Numbered from the stretch's first letter, positions 25,826-35,613 are shown. The stretch is 64,000 nucleotides of DNA from Kitasatospora indigofera (GCF_014655955.1 NZ_BNBO01000047.1:1-64000), one strand, 5' to 3'. The notes: a model not told the origin generated them from the sequence alone. A program made the numbers and translations.

Positions 25826-26195
25826 TCACTGCGGGCGCCTCGCCCGCCTTTCCGTGAGGGCGGCCAAGGCCGCGCTTGCCCGGGCGCTATCGCTGGCGAA
25901 CGCGCCGGCGCGCAGGAGTGGCCAGTCGGTGGTGATCTCCTGCTGGATCTCGGCGGCCAGGGCGTTGTTGTCGTAGCCCCACCAGGAGTCGAGGAGGAAC
26001 TCGCCGGGTCAGGGGCTGCTGCGCCAGTCGCTGGCGTCCATGCCGATGAGCGAGGCGAGGAACTGGAAGCGGGCACTCGCGGCCTCGAAGGCCCGGTCGT
26101 CGGGCTCGACCGCGCGCAGCGGCTCGCGGACGGCCACGTTGATCAGCCGACTGTGGGGATAGATGAACTTCCCGCCGGTCTCCGGGTGGCTGCCA
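25826..26195 (-). pseudogene. Decayed unrecognised gene with in-frame stop
   Basis: Reading leftward, a frame with good composition gives GSHPETGGKFIYPHSRLI, then NVAVREPLRAVEPDD, FQFLASLIGMDASDWRSSP, a TGA, and after it PGEFLLDSWWGYDNNALAAE continuing in the same frame to a stop at 25826. The uninterrupted protein character on both sides of the TGA indicates a broken gene. The 5' part is not recoverable, and no family is recognised. Confidence 0.5.
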
Positions 26196-26343
26196 CTGGC
26201 CGAAGCGGCCGGCCTCCACCTGTACCCGGCCGTCGGCCCCGTCCTTCACCAAGCCGCCCTGCCCGCCGGCGGCCCGCTGCTGCTCCCACCGATGACCGAC
26301 ACCTCCTACCGGTGGCGCTGAGCCCCTGGGGCCGGGCCGGGGC

Positions 26344-26592
26344 ACCTTGATGCCCGCCCCGGAACTCGGCCGACTCCTTGATGGCCACCCCGCCGCTCGG
26401 CGGCCCACCTTGACGCCGCCCCCACCGCTCCGGCGCCCACCTTGGAAGGCACCCCCGATACCTTGGAGACCGCCGCGCCATCCGCTTCGAAAACCTTGGA
26501 AGCCATGTAAAGCCGCAGGTCAAAGTATTGGTGTCGAAGGCCTCGGGTACCTTGATGCCCCATCCAGGTGTTCTTGGACAGGGCATCAAGGT
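26344..26592. repeat. Degenerate tandem array of ~32-bp units, ending in a strong hairpin
   Basis: The motif CCTTGA/CCTTGG recurs at 26345, 26376, 26408, 26440, 26461, 26494, 26550 and, as TCTTGG, 26572. Most intervals are 31-33 bp, with others near 21 or 56. The first three units share ACCTTGATGCC..CCCC....CTC.GGC. Because the unit is not a multiple of three this is not a repeated peptide. The last unit pairs with its inverse: ACCTTGATGCCC (26549-26560) and GGGCATCAAGGT (26581-26592) form a 12-bp stem, which could terminate leftward transcription from the next gene. Confidence 0.6.
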
Positions 26593-26610
26593 GCGTGGGT
26601 TCCGTGCGGG

Positions 26611-27267
26611 TCAGCGGGTTCGGCCGGTGCCGGTCAGCTCGTAGAAGCTCCGTGGTTCGGCGTTGCGGTCGGCGAGCGGGTACCAGACGTCGGCGCTGGG
26701 CCCGTGCTCTTCGAGGTCGGCCAGGTTGGCGGCGGCGGCCGGGACGGTGGCGAGCATCTTGGCCACGTGACGGTCGCCGGCGTGCAGTTGGAGCTGGCCG
26801 ACGCGGTTGAGGAAGCCGGTCTCGCCGGTGCCGGTGAGGACGAACAGCAACCTGGGGAAGCGTGTGTACCGGCGCTCCCACAGCGGCACCCGGCCGCCCT
26901 GCTCGGCCTCGATGGTGCCCGCCCGCATCCCGGCGGGGAGCATCCTGGTCGACCAGTAGCGGGCGTACGCGTTCAGCTTGGACGCCAGGCGCTCGGCGCC
27001 CATCGTGCCGCGGTCGACCTCGACGAACGCCCTCATCCGTGCGATGCCCTCCGCGTCGGCGGCGCCGTAGTAGAGCAGGCCGTCCGGGCGCACCGTGCCC
27101 TCGCGGCCCTCGGCGAAGCGGTGGGTGACCTCCGGGATGAAGTCGAACGGCCCGTACCCGTCGCCCCGCGTACGGGTGGCTTTGTAGGCGACTACCGAGA
27201 GCACCTGTTGCTCAGTGGTGAGAGCACCAAGTGCAAGGGCGCGCAGTTGGTACGTGATCCGTACCAA
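26611..27267 (-). pseudogene. Replication-relaxation (Replic_Relax) family remnant, N-terminus missing
   Basis: The 218-residue frame contains the C-terminal half of the Replic_Relax family: VRPDGLLYYG, AFVEVDRGTMGAERLASKLNAYARYW and FPRLLFVLTGTG. Full-length members are longer and begin with a winged-helix domain, absent here. The only possible start, TTG at 27267, falls inside a terminator-like palindrome and directly follows the preceding gene's stop, so expression is doubtful. Such proteins occur on conjugative plasmids and integrative elements, so this is likely debris of a lost mobile element. Confidence 0.6.
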
Positions 27268-27277
27268 CTGCGCGCCC
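27237..27277 (-). terminator. 18-bp perfect inverted repeat after the immunity gene
   Basis: The arms (27237-27254 and 27260-27277, core GTTGGTACG / CGTACCAAC) flank a TGATC centre, 21 nt after the immunity gene stop. The near-symmetry also allows a protein-binding palindrome. Confidence 0.65.
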
Positions 27278-27297
27278 GATGACTGTCGTCGACGGTC

Positions 27298-27933
27298 TCA
27301 GCGCATCAGGTGCTCGTAACCTGGGACGAGGAACTGCCCGTACTCGAATCGACGCCCGAGTTCCACGTACCGCTCATACTGCTTCCGGGTGATTTGCGGG
27401 CCGTAGGTGAGAGCGCGTAGGAGGAAGCGGAACGCCAAGTCGGGGCAGGCGTGGACGGCGGCGTGGCTGAGTGCGGGCACCACACCGGGGATGGACTTCC
27501 AGGACGAGTCCTGTGCCAGCTCCAGGAGGCCGGGAGTGACGATCATGATCTCGTCCAGGACGTCCCCTGTCAGGTGCTGGTAGGGGCTGGCCGGTACCTC
27601 CTCTGGAGGAGTGAGGCCTTCCGCGCGGAGTCGCTCCCGGCAGAGCCGGACGACTCCCAGGAGCCATTCGCGCGGGTCAATCCCCTCTTTCCTGAGCTCC
27701 AGGCGGCGTTCGGTGCCCACTGCCCAGAGCGTTTCGAACACCCACGGCGGCACGGCTGGAGCAGAAACCCGGAGAGCGTCGACGAGGAGCGCCTCGACTA
27801 GGTACGGTGGCATGCCGTCGGCGTAGTACGCCAGTGCCTGCGCCTCGGTGGCCCATTCGTCCCGCCAACTGTGATGGAACACCTGTCCCAGGTGAGGCAG
27901 CCCGAACTCGTCCCCGCTGTATCTCTCAGTCAT
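27298..27933 (-). CDS. Probable immunity protein of the adjacent toxin (CdiI-like)
   Basis: A 211-aa soluble, tryptophan- and leucine-rich protein. Its start region (FGLPHLGQVFHHSWRDEW) resembles contact-dependent-growth-inhibition immunity proteins, which begin with a similar leucine/histidine/tryptophan pattern. The ATG at 27933 lies 6 nt after the toxin stop, and its AGGAGG site is formed by the last codons of the toxin gene, so the two are cotranslated. The position directly after a toxin with a nuclease C-terminus is what an immunity gene requires. The 18-bp inverted repeat after it closes the unit. The role is inferred from position and weak resemblance. Confidence 0.7.
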   Translation of the reverse strand: MTERYSGDEFGLPHLGQVFHHSWRDEWATEAQALAYYADGMPPYLVEALLVDALRVSAPAVPPWVFETLWAVGTERRLELRKEGIDPREWLLGVVRLCRERLRAEGLTPPEEVPASPYQHLTGDVLDEIMIVTPGLLELAQDSSWKSIPGVVPALSHAAVHACPDLAFRFLLRALTYGPQITRKQYERYVELGRRFEYGQFLVPGYEHLMR

Positions 27934-27939
27934 CACGCA

Positions 27940-30900
27940 TCACCCTCCTGCCAGCGGGAAGATGGAACCGACGATCCACTTCTTGCCATTGTGCTGGGGT
28001 GCCCTCAGCAGCCTGACCTTGACCTTGGTTCCGGAATCTGCGGCGTTGAGACTGCCGCCCGGAGGGTACACCTTGCCCAGCGAGGTCAGGCGTTGGCCGT
28101 CCCTGATGACATCGACATCGACGATGATTTCCTTGAAGTCCGACGCGCCTGGCTGTCCCCAGGTGCGAAGTGCGTCCTGACTCTTGGCGAGGGCCGATCG
28201 CAGTGCTTCCTCAGCGATGCTGAGGTCGCTGAACACCCCGTTCGGGTCGGTGGCGGTAGTAAATCCGGCCGCCTCCTCAGGTGTGACCCCTGCAGTCTCG
28301 CCGTTCGGACCGTAGGCGCCCTGGGCCACGTGCTTCTTGATGGTGTGGGCACGGGCGTCCTGGTTTCGCCCCAGTTCATCACCCCACAGGTCGAAGCAAT
28401 TGTGGACGAGGATGCCACTGCCCGTGTTCTGCGGACCGCGCACGTAGAAGGTGTGCGTGCCGCTGACGGTGAGGTCGTACACCGCCTGCGTGGCGCCCGT
28501 CTGTTCGTGCAAACCGGTCACCGGGTTGTGCGACCCGTCGCGGCCGGCCAGGACGTCGCCGACGTGCAGGTCGGAGACCTCGCGCAAACCCGCCCCCTCG
28601 ACATAGAAGCGGTGTCCGACCGTGCTGGTAATCCGGCCCTCGTGCTCGGTGTCGATGTCGATCAGGCGGGTGGTGGAGTGCCCGAAGGTGCTGGTCACCG
28701 GCTGGGCTCCGGTGAAACCCGTGGCGGGATCGGTGGCCAGCACCTGGTCCCCTGCCCGGAGGGTTTCGATGGCCCGGTCGGTCCCGTCGGCCATGATCAC
28801 GCTCGTGCCGGCCGGGAAGCTGTTGGTCGGGCACGCCGTGCGAACCCCCTCCGCGAGCTCGTCTTCAAATTTAAGCTGCTCGACCAGAGCTCGTTCGATG
28901 TTCCGGTCGGCGCTGAGGGCCGCGAGTGCCGTGTCGGTGCCGATGCCGTCCTTGAGGGTGTTGCGGAAGGCGGTGATCTTGTCGGCGGTGGCGAGGAGCT
29001 TGAGTTTGACCGCGTCGCTGTAGCCGTCGAGGGCGGCTTGGAGGGCGAGTTTGGCTTGTTCGAGTTCGACGCCTGCTTCGAGGGCGAAGCGGAAGGCGGC
29101 GATGCCCTTGGCGCCCTTGGCGAGGGTGCCGTAGGGGATGAAGTTGGATGCTGCCCAGGCGCAGGGGCCGTTGAGTCCGGGGTTCTTCCAGCACTTGACG
29201 AAGTCGCCGGTGACGGCCTCGAAAATGAGCTGGTCGGTGCTCTTGTATTCGATTTTGACGGTGGTGTCGTACTGCGTGTCGATCGGCTCGCTGCGGATGA
29301 GGACGGCGTCCCAGTCGCGGTACTTGCCCTGGCAGGCGGCGATGGAGAGGTTCGGTTCGGGGCAGGTCTTCAGGTAGTAGTCGATCGTGCCGGTGACCTT
29401 GACCGTGACCGGCAGGTCGCAGACCAGCTTCTTGCCCTCCTCACGCCAGTTGCCGGGAAGGAAGGCGATGATGATCGGGTCATACTCGACGCACTTGCTG
29501 TGGTCCTCGCGGATGATTTTGGGCTTCACGTCGGACTGGGGAACGCCCTCGACGTAGGTGACGCGGCCGTTCTCGTCGATGACGGCGGTGTCGTTCTGCA
29601 GTTTGCCTTCGGCGGTGTCGGCCTGCTGCTTCGCCATGATGAGCTGTGCGGCTTGCCGGGCGGCCGCGAATGCTTCGTCCCTGCTCCTGCCGGCTTCGAT
29701 GGCCGACTGTTCGGCCCTGCCGGAGGCGGCCTTCGCCTCGGAGGCGTACTTCTGGGCCTGTTGTGCGTAGCCGGCGGCGGCGTTCGCTGAGAGGCTGGCG
29801 CTGCGGGCGGATTCCTGCGCGGCTGCGGCGGCGGTGCGGGCTTGTTTGGCGTAGCCGGCGGCCTGGTCGGCGGAGGCTTGGGCCTGGTCGGCGGAGGCTG
29901 CGGCCTTGGTGGCCCAGTCGGCCGCTTGTGCGGCGGAGGCCGTGGCCTGGTGGGCGTAGCCGGCGGCTTCGTCGGCGAGGCCGCGGGCGGTGGCGTAGGA
30001 CTCGCCGGCTTCGGCCGCGTACTTGCTGGCCAGGGCTGCCGAGCCGTCGATGCTGGCGAGGTAGGAGCTGATCGTGGCGACGTGGGCCGCGGTGAAGGCG
30101 TCGCGTTCGCGGGCTTGGGGCAGGCCGACCTGCAGGAACGGGACCAGGCCGGAGGCGGGCCCGGCCATGGCGGCCTGGGCTGCCGCCTGCACCTCCGGTC
30201 CACCGGATGCCATGGCCTGGGACACCAGGACCCGGTTGTCGTGTTCGCGTGCGGTGTACTGGCCGGCGTTCAGGAACTGGCGGACGTCTGCGTGGCTACC
30301 GCCCATGGCGGTGTTGGCAGCGTCCTGCACTCCCGGGCCGCCGGCCGACATGATCTGCGACAGCAGGACCCGGTCGTCGCTCTCCTGGCCGGGGTAGGCG
30401 CCTGTGGCCAGGAAGTCGCGGACCTGCGCGGCGGTGCCCACCAAGGCGGTCTCGGCCGCGAGCTTGTGTTCCAGCTTGGTGGAGCCCTGGGCGATGCCCA
30501 TGACGCTGCTGCGGTCGTCCTGTTCCCGGGCCCTCGCGAGGTCGGAGCTGAGGAAGGCGAGGACGGCGCCCTCCGATCCTTCCAGTGCGCTCTGGGCGGC
30601 GGCCTTCGTCCACGGCCCGCCGGCGTCCAGCAGCCGCGCGGCGGCCTGGCGGCCCTTGGTCACTGCGGTGTTCGGGTCGACTCCGGCGGCGGTGGCCTCC
30701 GAGATCAGCCGTTCGGTGTCGGCGGCCAGCTGGGTGGTCTTCCCGGCCTCCCACGCCGCCTTGCGGTTCTTCAGTTCCTCGTCGCGGTAGGCCTGCTGCG
30801 CGACGGCCATCTCGGCGGCCGTTTGTGCGTCCAGGCGCTCCTGGTCGGAGGCGCGGGCGATGGCCGCGATGTTGTGCGCCTCGGTCGCCGCCTTCGCCGC

Positions 30901-32451
30901 GTCGGTTGCGGCGGTGGCTGCGGCGGTGGCGGCCGCCTGGGCGATGCCGGCGGCGGCGGCCGCGTCGCCGGCGTGTGCGGCTGCTTCTTCCGCCGCTGCG
31001 GCAGCGGCTTCGGCGTGTGCGGCGGCGGAGATCGCGGCTTGCCGTGATTCGCGGGCTGCGGCGGCGGCGTCGTCGGCGATCTTGATGGTGGCCTTCGCCG
31101 CACGGCTGGCTTCCGCGGCGGCGCCCGTGGCCCGGGCGGCGGCCTGACGAGCCTGGTCCGCGGCCTCTCCGGACACGCCGGACTGGTTCGCAGCGTCGGC
31201 GGAAGCCTGGGCGGCGGCCTTGGCGTTGGTGGCCGCGGAGTCGGCGTCCTGAGCCGCACTCTTGGCCTGGGACGCTGCCTGTTCGGCCCAGGCGCTGGTC
31301 TCTCCGGCGGTCTTCGCGTCGGCTGCGGCCTTACGGGCCTCAACCGCCGCATCACGCGCCTGAGCGGCCTTGGTCGCGTCGTATCCGGCTGCGGACGCAG
31401 CGGACAGCGCGCGTGAAGCGGCGTCGCCCGCCTTGGTTGCGGCTGCTGCCGCGTTGGCCGCGGCGTTCGCAGCCTGCCGGGCCGCCTCGTTCGCGGCCCG
31501 GGCCGCCGTCGATGCGGTCTGTGCGGCCTTCGCCGCCCGGCCGGCCGCGTCTGCCGCGCGCCCCGCGGCGTTGGACGCCTTCGACGCGTCGGCCTGCGCG
31601 GCCCGGGTCTCACTCGCCGCGCGCTCCGCGGCCTGCTTCGCCAGGGCGGTCGCCTCCACCGCCTTGGCGACGGCGTCCTTGGCGACCTTGGCCTGCTCGC
31701 CGGCCTGACTGGAGGCGTTCTTCGCCAGATCCACCAGCTGCGCGATGGTCAGGGTTTCCTGGTCGTGCGCCGCGGCGGTCTGATAGCCGTAGCGCAGGAA
31801 GTCCCGGACGTCCTCGCCTGTGCCGCCCATCGCGACGTTGGCGGCCTGCTGCACCTGGGGCCCGCTGGCCGCCATCAGCTGGGAGAGTTTGACGCGGTCG
31901 TCGTGCTCCCTGGCTGTGTACTGACCGACGTTCAGGAACTGGGAGACGTCCACCAGTGTGCCGGCCATCGCCTTGTTGGCGGAGTCCTGCACTCCGGGGC
32001 CGCCGGCCGCCATGATCTGCGACAGCAGAACCCGCTGGTCATGCTCGAACGGATTCTTGACCCCCTTGTCGAGAAAGGCCTGAAGGCCGGACGCCGGGCC
32101 CGCGAGGGCTGCGGTCCCGGCTTCGCGCACCCCGGGGCCCGAGGTGGCGATCAGTTCCTCGATGCGAGCCCGCAGGTCCTGCTCCGCGGCGGCTGCCTGG
32201 CCGGCCGTCACGAACGCCGTCACGTCCGCGTCGGAGCCGGCCAGCGCCGTCTCGGCGGCCCGGCGCACGATCGGCCCGCCGGCCTGCCACGCCGCCACCG
32301 CCTTCACCCGGTCGGCGACCGGCCCCGTGGCCGGCGCGGTGTCCGCTGCCGCTGCCGGGATCGTGAGCAGCCCCGTCATCAGGGCCAGGGCCACGACCCC
32401 GGCGGCCGCCCCCCGCGACCGTATTCCTCTTGATGTCACTTTCGTCCTCAT
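27940..32451 (-). CDS. Secreted ALF-repeat polymorphic toxin with Hint and RNase A-like C-terminal domain
   Basis: A 1503-aa exported protein. A signal peptide (residues 1-36) is followed by ALF repeats (about 60-240 and 620-790; units such as GTGEDVRDFLRYGY and GGPGVQDAANTAMGG). Between and after them lie long Ala-rich coiled-coil stretches. A pretoxin Hint domain begins CPTNSFPAGTSVIMADG (about 1206) and ends SGTHTFYVRGPQ...ILVHNC (about 1347), giving the autoproteolytic Cys and His-Asn-Cys ends. The last ~155 residues carry HTIKKHV, FSDLSIAEEALRSAL and a lysine-rich WIVGSIFP ending, matching the bacterial RNase A-like toxins of CdiA C-termini. It is presumably released near competitors and cleaves RNA in them. 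Confidence 0.85.
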   Translation of the reverse strand: MRTKVTSRGIRSRGAAAGVVALALMTGLLTIPAAAADTAPATGPVADRVKAVAAWQAGGPIVRRAAETALAGSDADVTAFVTAGQAAAAEQDLRARIEELIATSGPGVREAGTAALAGPASGLQAFLDKGVKNPFEHDQRVLLSQIMAAGGPGVQDSANKAMAGTLVDVSQFLNVGQYTAREHDDRVKLSQLMAASGPQVQQAANVAMGGTGEDVRDFLRYGYQTAAAHDQETLTIAQLVDLAKNASSQAGEQAKVAKDAVAKAVEATALAKQAAERAASETRAAQADASKASNAAGRAADAAGRAAKAAQTASTAARAANEAARQAANAAANAAAAATKAGDAASRALSAASAAGYDATKAAQARDAAVEARKAAADAKTAGETSAWAEQAASQAKSAAQDADSAATNAKAAAQASADAANQSGVSGEAADQARQAAARATGAAAEASRAAKATIKIADDAAAAARESRQAAISAAAHAEAAAAAAEEAAAHAGDAAAAAGIAQAAATAAATAATDAAKAATEAHNIAAIARASDQERLDAQTAAEMAVAQQAYRDEELKNRKAAWEAGKTTQLAADTERLISEATAAGVDPNTAVTKGRQAAARLLDAGGPWTKAAAQSALEGSEGAVLAFLSSDLARAREQDDRSSVMGIAQGSTKLEHKLAAETALVGTAAQVRDFLATGAYPGQESDDRVLLSQIMSAGGPGVQDAANTAMGGSHADVRQFLNAGQYTAREHDNRVLVSQAMASGGPEVQAAAQAAMAGPASGLVPFLQVGLPQARERDAFTAAHVATISSYLASIDGSAALASKYAAEAGESYATARGLADEAAGYAHQATASAAQAADWATKAAASADQAQASADQAAGYAKQARTAAAAAQESARSASLSANAAAGYAQQAQKYASEAKAASGRAEQSAIEAGRSRDEAFAAARQAAQLIMAKQQADTAEGKLQNDTAVIDENGRVTYVEGVPQSDVKPKIIREDHSKCVEYDPIIIAFLPGNWREEGKKLVCDLPVTVKVTGTIDYYLKTCPEPNLSIAACQGKYRDWDAVLIRSEPIDTQYDTTVKIEYKSTDQLIFEAVTGDFVKCWKNPGLNGPCAWAASNFIPYGTLAKGAKGIAAFRFALEAGVELEQAKLALQAALDGYSDAVKLKLLATADKITAFRNTLKDGIGTDTALAALSADRNIERALVEQLKFEDELAEGVRTACPTNSFPAGTSVIMADGTDRAIETLRAGDQVLATDPATGFTGAQPVTSTFGHSTTRLIDIDTEHEGRITSTVGHRFYVEGAGLREVSDLHVGDVLAGRDGSHNPVTGLHEQTGATQAVYDLTVSGTHTFYVRGPQNTGSGILVHNCFDLWGDELGRNQDARAHTIKKHVAQGAYGPNGETAGVTPEEAAGFTTATDPNGVFSDLSIAEEALRSALAKSQDALRTWGQPGASDFKEIIVDVDVIRDGQRLTSLGKVYPPGGSLNAADSGTKVKVRLLRAPQHNGKKWIVGSIFPLAGG

Positions 32452-32575
32452 CGAACCCGTAACCCATCCCCATCAGGCACCCCAAGGTGCCGGAACGCCG
32501 CGGGCAGTCGCCTCGGCGGCACTGAAGAACCTCACAACATCGGGCGGCGGGGAGCAGAGCACCGCCGCCCGCAAC

Positions 32576-32613
32576 GGCCTGCTGCTCCACCGGTACCGGT
32601 GGAGCAGCAGGCC
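32576..32613. repeat. 38-bp perfect palindrome
   Basis: Two 19-nt halves meet at GGTACC with no spacer (left half begins GGCCTGCTGCTCCACC). It lies downstream of the leftward pseudo-protease gene and about 125 nt upstream of the toxin start. It could terminate the former, act as an operator for the latter, or extrude as a cruciform. Confidence 0.75.
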
Positions 32614-32703
32614 ACTGCCCATCACCGACGACCGGACCGCCGGACCGGGTCGGCCACCCCGTTCCTGCCTAGTTGGGGCGACCGACCTCGGTGCCGGACC
32701 GGT

Positions 32704-34755
32704 TCAGAGGGTGCCGGTGATGGCGACCGCGTCACGGGTGCCGTTCACGCCGGTGGTCTCGACCGGTGCGACGGTCGACCAGGTGCGGTCGGCGTGGCGG
32801 ATGATGTGCAGGATCTTGTTGTCGTCGGTCACCAGGGCGAGCTGGACCTCACCGTCGACCGCGGTCGCGCTGAGCGACTTGGCGGTGACCTGGCCGAGCA
32901 GGCCGCCGAGGTCGGCGAAGTTCTCCCAGGTACCGTCGCTCTTGCGCAGGGCGTGGTACTGGTGCGTCCCGTTCGCAGTGGCGATCACGACGTGGGTCTC
33001 GCCGCCGACGCCGGCCATGGTGATCGAGCTGACCGGGCCCGGGGCGCCGAGGTAGGTGGAGACGTCACCCCACGAGGTCCAGGAACCGGCGCTGTTGCGG
33101 ATGGTGTGGAAGATCTTGCCGCCGCTCACGGCCGCGAGCTGGAGCTGGCCGGCGACACTGGCCGTGGCCACCGACGTCGCGGAGCCGAGGCCGCCTGCTG
33201 CGCCGCTGACGTCGCCGAACCCGGTCCAGTTCCCGTCGGCGTGGCGCACGGTGTGGAACACGATGCCGTTGGCGAGGACGATCACGTGCAGGTCGGTGCC
33301 GATGGAGACGGCGGACACCTGGGTGGCGCTGCCGAGCCAGCCGGCGACGCTGTTGACGTCGCCCCAGTTGCTCCAGCTGCCGTTGGCGCTGCGGATGGTG
33401 TGGCGGATGTGGCCGTCGCTGCCGACCGCCACCACGTGGGTGTCACCGTTGATGCCGGCCGCGGCGGCGGACTTGACGCCGCCGATGCTGCCGACCTTGG
33501 ACTCCACGTCGCCGAAGCCGGTCAGGCTGCCGTCGGTGAGGCGGATGCCCTGGTACAGGCTGGTGCCGCTCTTGACCAGGACCTCGGTCTTCCAGCCGGT
33601 CGCGAGGGCGCGGGTCTGCTGGACCCAGTCGTAGACGTCGTCGGTGCGGGTGTTGAACGCGCCGTTGTGGGCGGTCTCGGTGCTGCCGAGGCATCCGTTC
33701 TGCCAGGAGGTGCTGGCGACGGCGGCGATCTTCGGTGTGCCGCCGGTTTCGCGGATGGTGGGGGCGCCGGTGTCGCCCTGGCAGACGCTCGTGCCCGCCG
33801 GTGAGACACCGGTGATGTCGACGCCGGTGGCCTTCACCGCATCGACGTTGAACGTCGCGGTGTGCAGCTTGTTGGGTACCCACTCGGTCTTCGTGCGGCC
33901 GTAGCCGGCGACGCGCAGCGTCTCGCCCTGGACGGGCGCGGCGGTCGCCACCGTCAGCGGGGTGACATCCGTGACGGGGGCGGCGAGGCGGGCCATCACC
34001 AGGTCGCGGTCGGTGCGCGGGACGAGCTCGGTGATGGCGACGGTGTGTCCGCCGGAGGTGGCGAGGTCCGCGCGGCCGATGGTCGCGGTGGACGCCACCG
34101 CGGGCGGGCCGGCCGGGACGGTGAAGCCGGCGGTGGGGTCGGCCGCGAAGCAGCTGGCGGCGGTGAGAACCCAGTTCGGGTCGACAAGGGTGCCGGTGCA
34201 GGCCCGGGAGCCTGCCCGGCCGGGCTGCCCGACGTTGACGGCCGCGACCGCCGGGTAGGCGTTGGCGGTGCCGGTGGCCGTCGGTCCGTCGGTGGCGGTC
34301 AGCTCCAGCAGGGTGGTTCCGTCGCCGGAGGAGCCTTCGCCCACGGGGGTGTAGAAGTTCTTGCGGACGTCGAAGCTGCTGACCGAACCATCCGTCTTCA
34401 GCGTCGCCTTGACCGTGTGGTCGTCGCCCTTGATGTTGTAGACCTTCGGGAGTTCCAGGGCCAGGTAGCCGGTGGGGCCAGTGACGCGGAAGCAGACCTT
34501 GACGGGTCCGGGATCCAAGATCCGGCTGAACACCTCAATCAGGTTCCCGGTCGAGGTGCAGTCGACGAGCTAAATGTTCCCGTCCCCCGACTTCAGGGTG
34601 ACGAGCTGCTGCTGGAGGATCTGCGCGGCCCCAGGGTACGCATAGCTCTCCACGGCCGCAGCCGGTGTGTCCCCCGCAGCAGCAGCAGGCACTGAAGTGC
34701 CCAGTACGGGTATTGCCAATGCGGCCACAAGCGGCCATGTCAGCCGTCGACTCAT
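32704..34755 (-). pseudogene. Secreted pseudo-trypsin with C-terminal beta-propeller lectin, split by in-frame TAG
   Basis: The gene starts at 34755 (MSRRLTWPLVAALA, a signal peptide; GGGGAG site 11 nt upstream). Codon 62 is TAG (34572-34570), after which the same frame continues for over 600 codons without interruption. The trypsin-like domain keeps overall shape, but His57 is replaced by Ser (VLTAASCF) and Ser195 by Thr (CQGDTGAP), so it should be catalytically inactive. From about residue 390 on, ~50-residue repeats (GFGDV..., WSNWGDV, WTGFGDV, WTSWGDV with H.IR.A.G.W) form a tectonin/PLL-like propeller. With the TAG read as a stop only a 61-residue fragment is made. Confidence 0.75.
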
Positions 34756-35089
34756 ATGCACAGATACTCCCCAAAATGACATGCCCGGGAGGAGCCTGCT
34801 CCCCCCGTGGCAGAAGAATTGCCAAGCGGACGCTATCGGCTGTGATCTTGAGCGTCAAAGACAATTCAGAAGCAAGCTCCAGGGCCTCTGGCCAGCGGAC
34901 ATGGCCCGCGTGAACATCAGAAACCATTGTCACCAAGAGGGAAGGGAATAATTCGGACATTGCCGCTGAAATCGATTCTGTGGCTGCTGTGCTTATGGCT
35001 GCTTGCGTGTCTGATTCGACTGTGACTCGACGGTAACAAGATTCGCGAGAACACCCCGGGACCGACAAGCGAGAACTCGGCGGATCGGA
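34756..35089. other. AT-richer intergenic DNA with no supportable gene
   Basis: Base composition drops clearly here. It should hold the promoter of the leftward pseudo-protease gene, but no convincing -35/-10 pair or coding frame was found. Confidence 0.5.
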
Positions 35090-35533
35090 TTGTCCACTGG
35101 TGGCGTCGGATCGGCCTCTGCCACATCCGTGCCGGTACGCCGGGATGGTCTTGACGGTGCCGAGAGCGCAGAGCTCGTGGACACGCACCAGCTGCTGACC
35201 AACCTGACCGATGCCGCGCGCCTGGCGGACGGACAGCCCGCCCGCTTCCCCGAACGTCTCGGCCATCTGAAGACCCTCACCCGTCCCTATGACGGTGATT
35301 GGTACTTCGTTCCTGCGGTCGGGGGATCGGTGCGCGGTCTGCACCCCTTGATGGCGTGGTGGGCCGTCGTGCACGGACTGTCCAACCTCTGCCGCTACCA
35401 GCCGTCCGATTGGGCACAGCACATCAACGTCGACGGCAGCCCCCACGCTGTCCCCATCGAGAAGCTCCTCACCGAAGCCATCCGGGTCCTGCCCCGCCTG
35501 GTGGAGGAGACCATCGCCACGGTGGCGGTCTGA
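35090..35533 (+). pseudogene. YaaC-like protein fragment (C-terminal part)
   Basis: The last ~70 residues, HPLMAWWAVVHGLSNLCRYQP, DWAQHINVDGS, AVPIEKLLTEA and VLPRLVEETI, fit the C-terminus of the YaaC family. Complete YaaC proteins are about 300 residues; only ~147 codons are open here, and the sequence upstream is AT-rich and unrelated. The GTG assigned as start has no ribosome binding site. It is most likely a truncated leftover. Confidence 0.55.
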
Positions 35534-35613
35534 ACCGTCGCCGGCCCTGGCGAGTACGGCCTCGGCGGTTCGCCCCGGGGACCACGACCACGGCGGCCCG
35601 GCTGGCTCCCGCC

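Noticed and set aside
26344..26592. CRISPR array
   Set aside because: Units are short, degenerate and irregularly spaced, with no constant repeat and variable spacer pattern and no cas genes nearby.
27871..31047. Long plus-strand frames opposite the toxin gene
   Set aside because: They mirror the Ala-rich coiled-coil codons of the toxin and have no recognisable protein sequence or ribosome binding site.
34570..34572. TAG as pyrrolysine or selenocysteine-type recoding
   Set aside because: No downstream recoding structure was recognised, the codon is TAG rather than TGA, and the family has no catalytic need at this position. Mutation, error or low-level readthrough are simpler.
34535..35100. 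A protein-like minus-strand frame upstream of the pseudo-protease
   Set aside because: Part of it overlaps the signal-peptide gene in another frame, third-position GC bias is absent, and no start signal is present.
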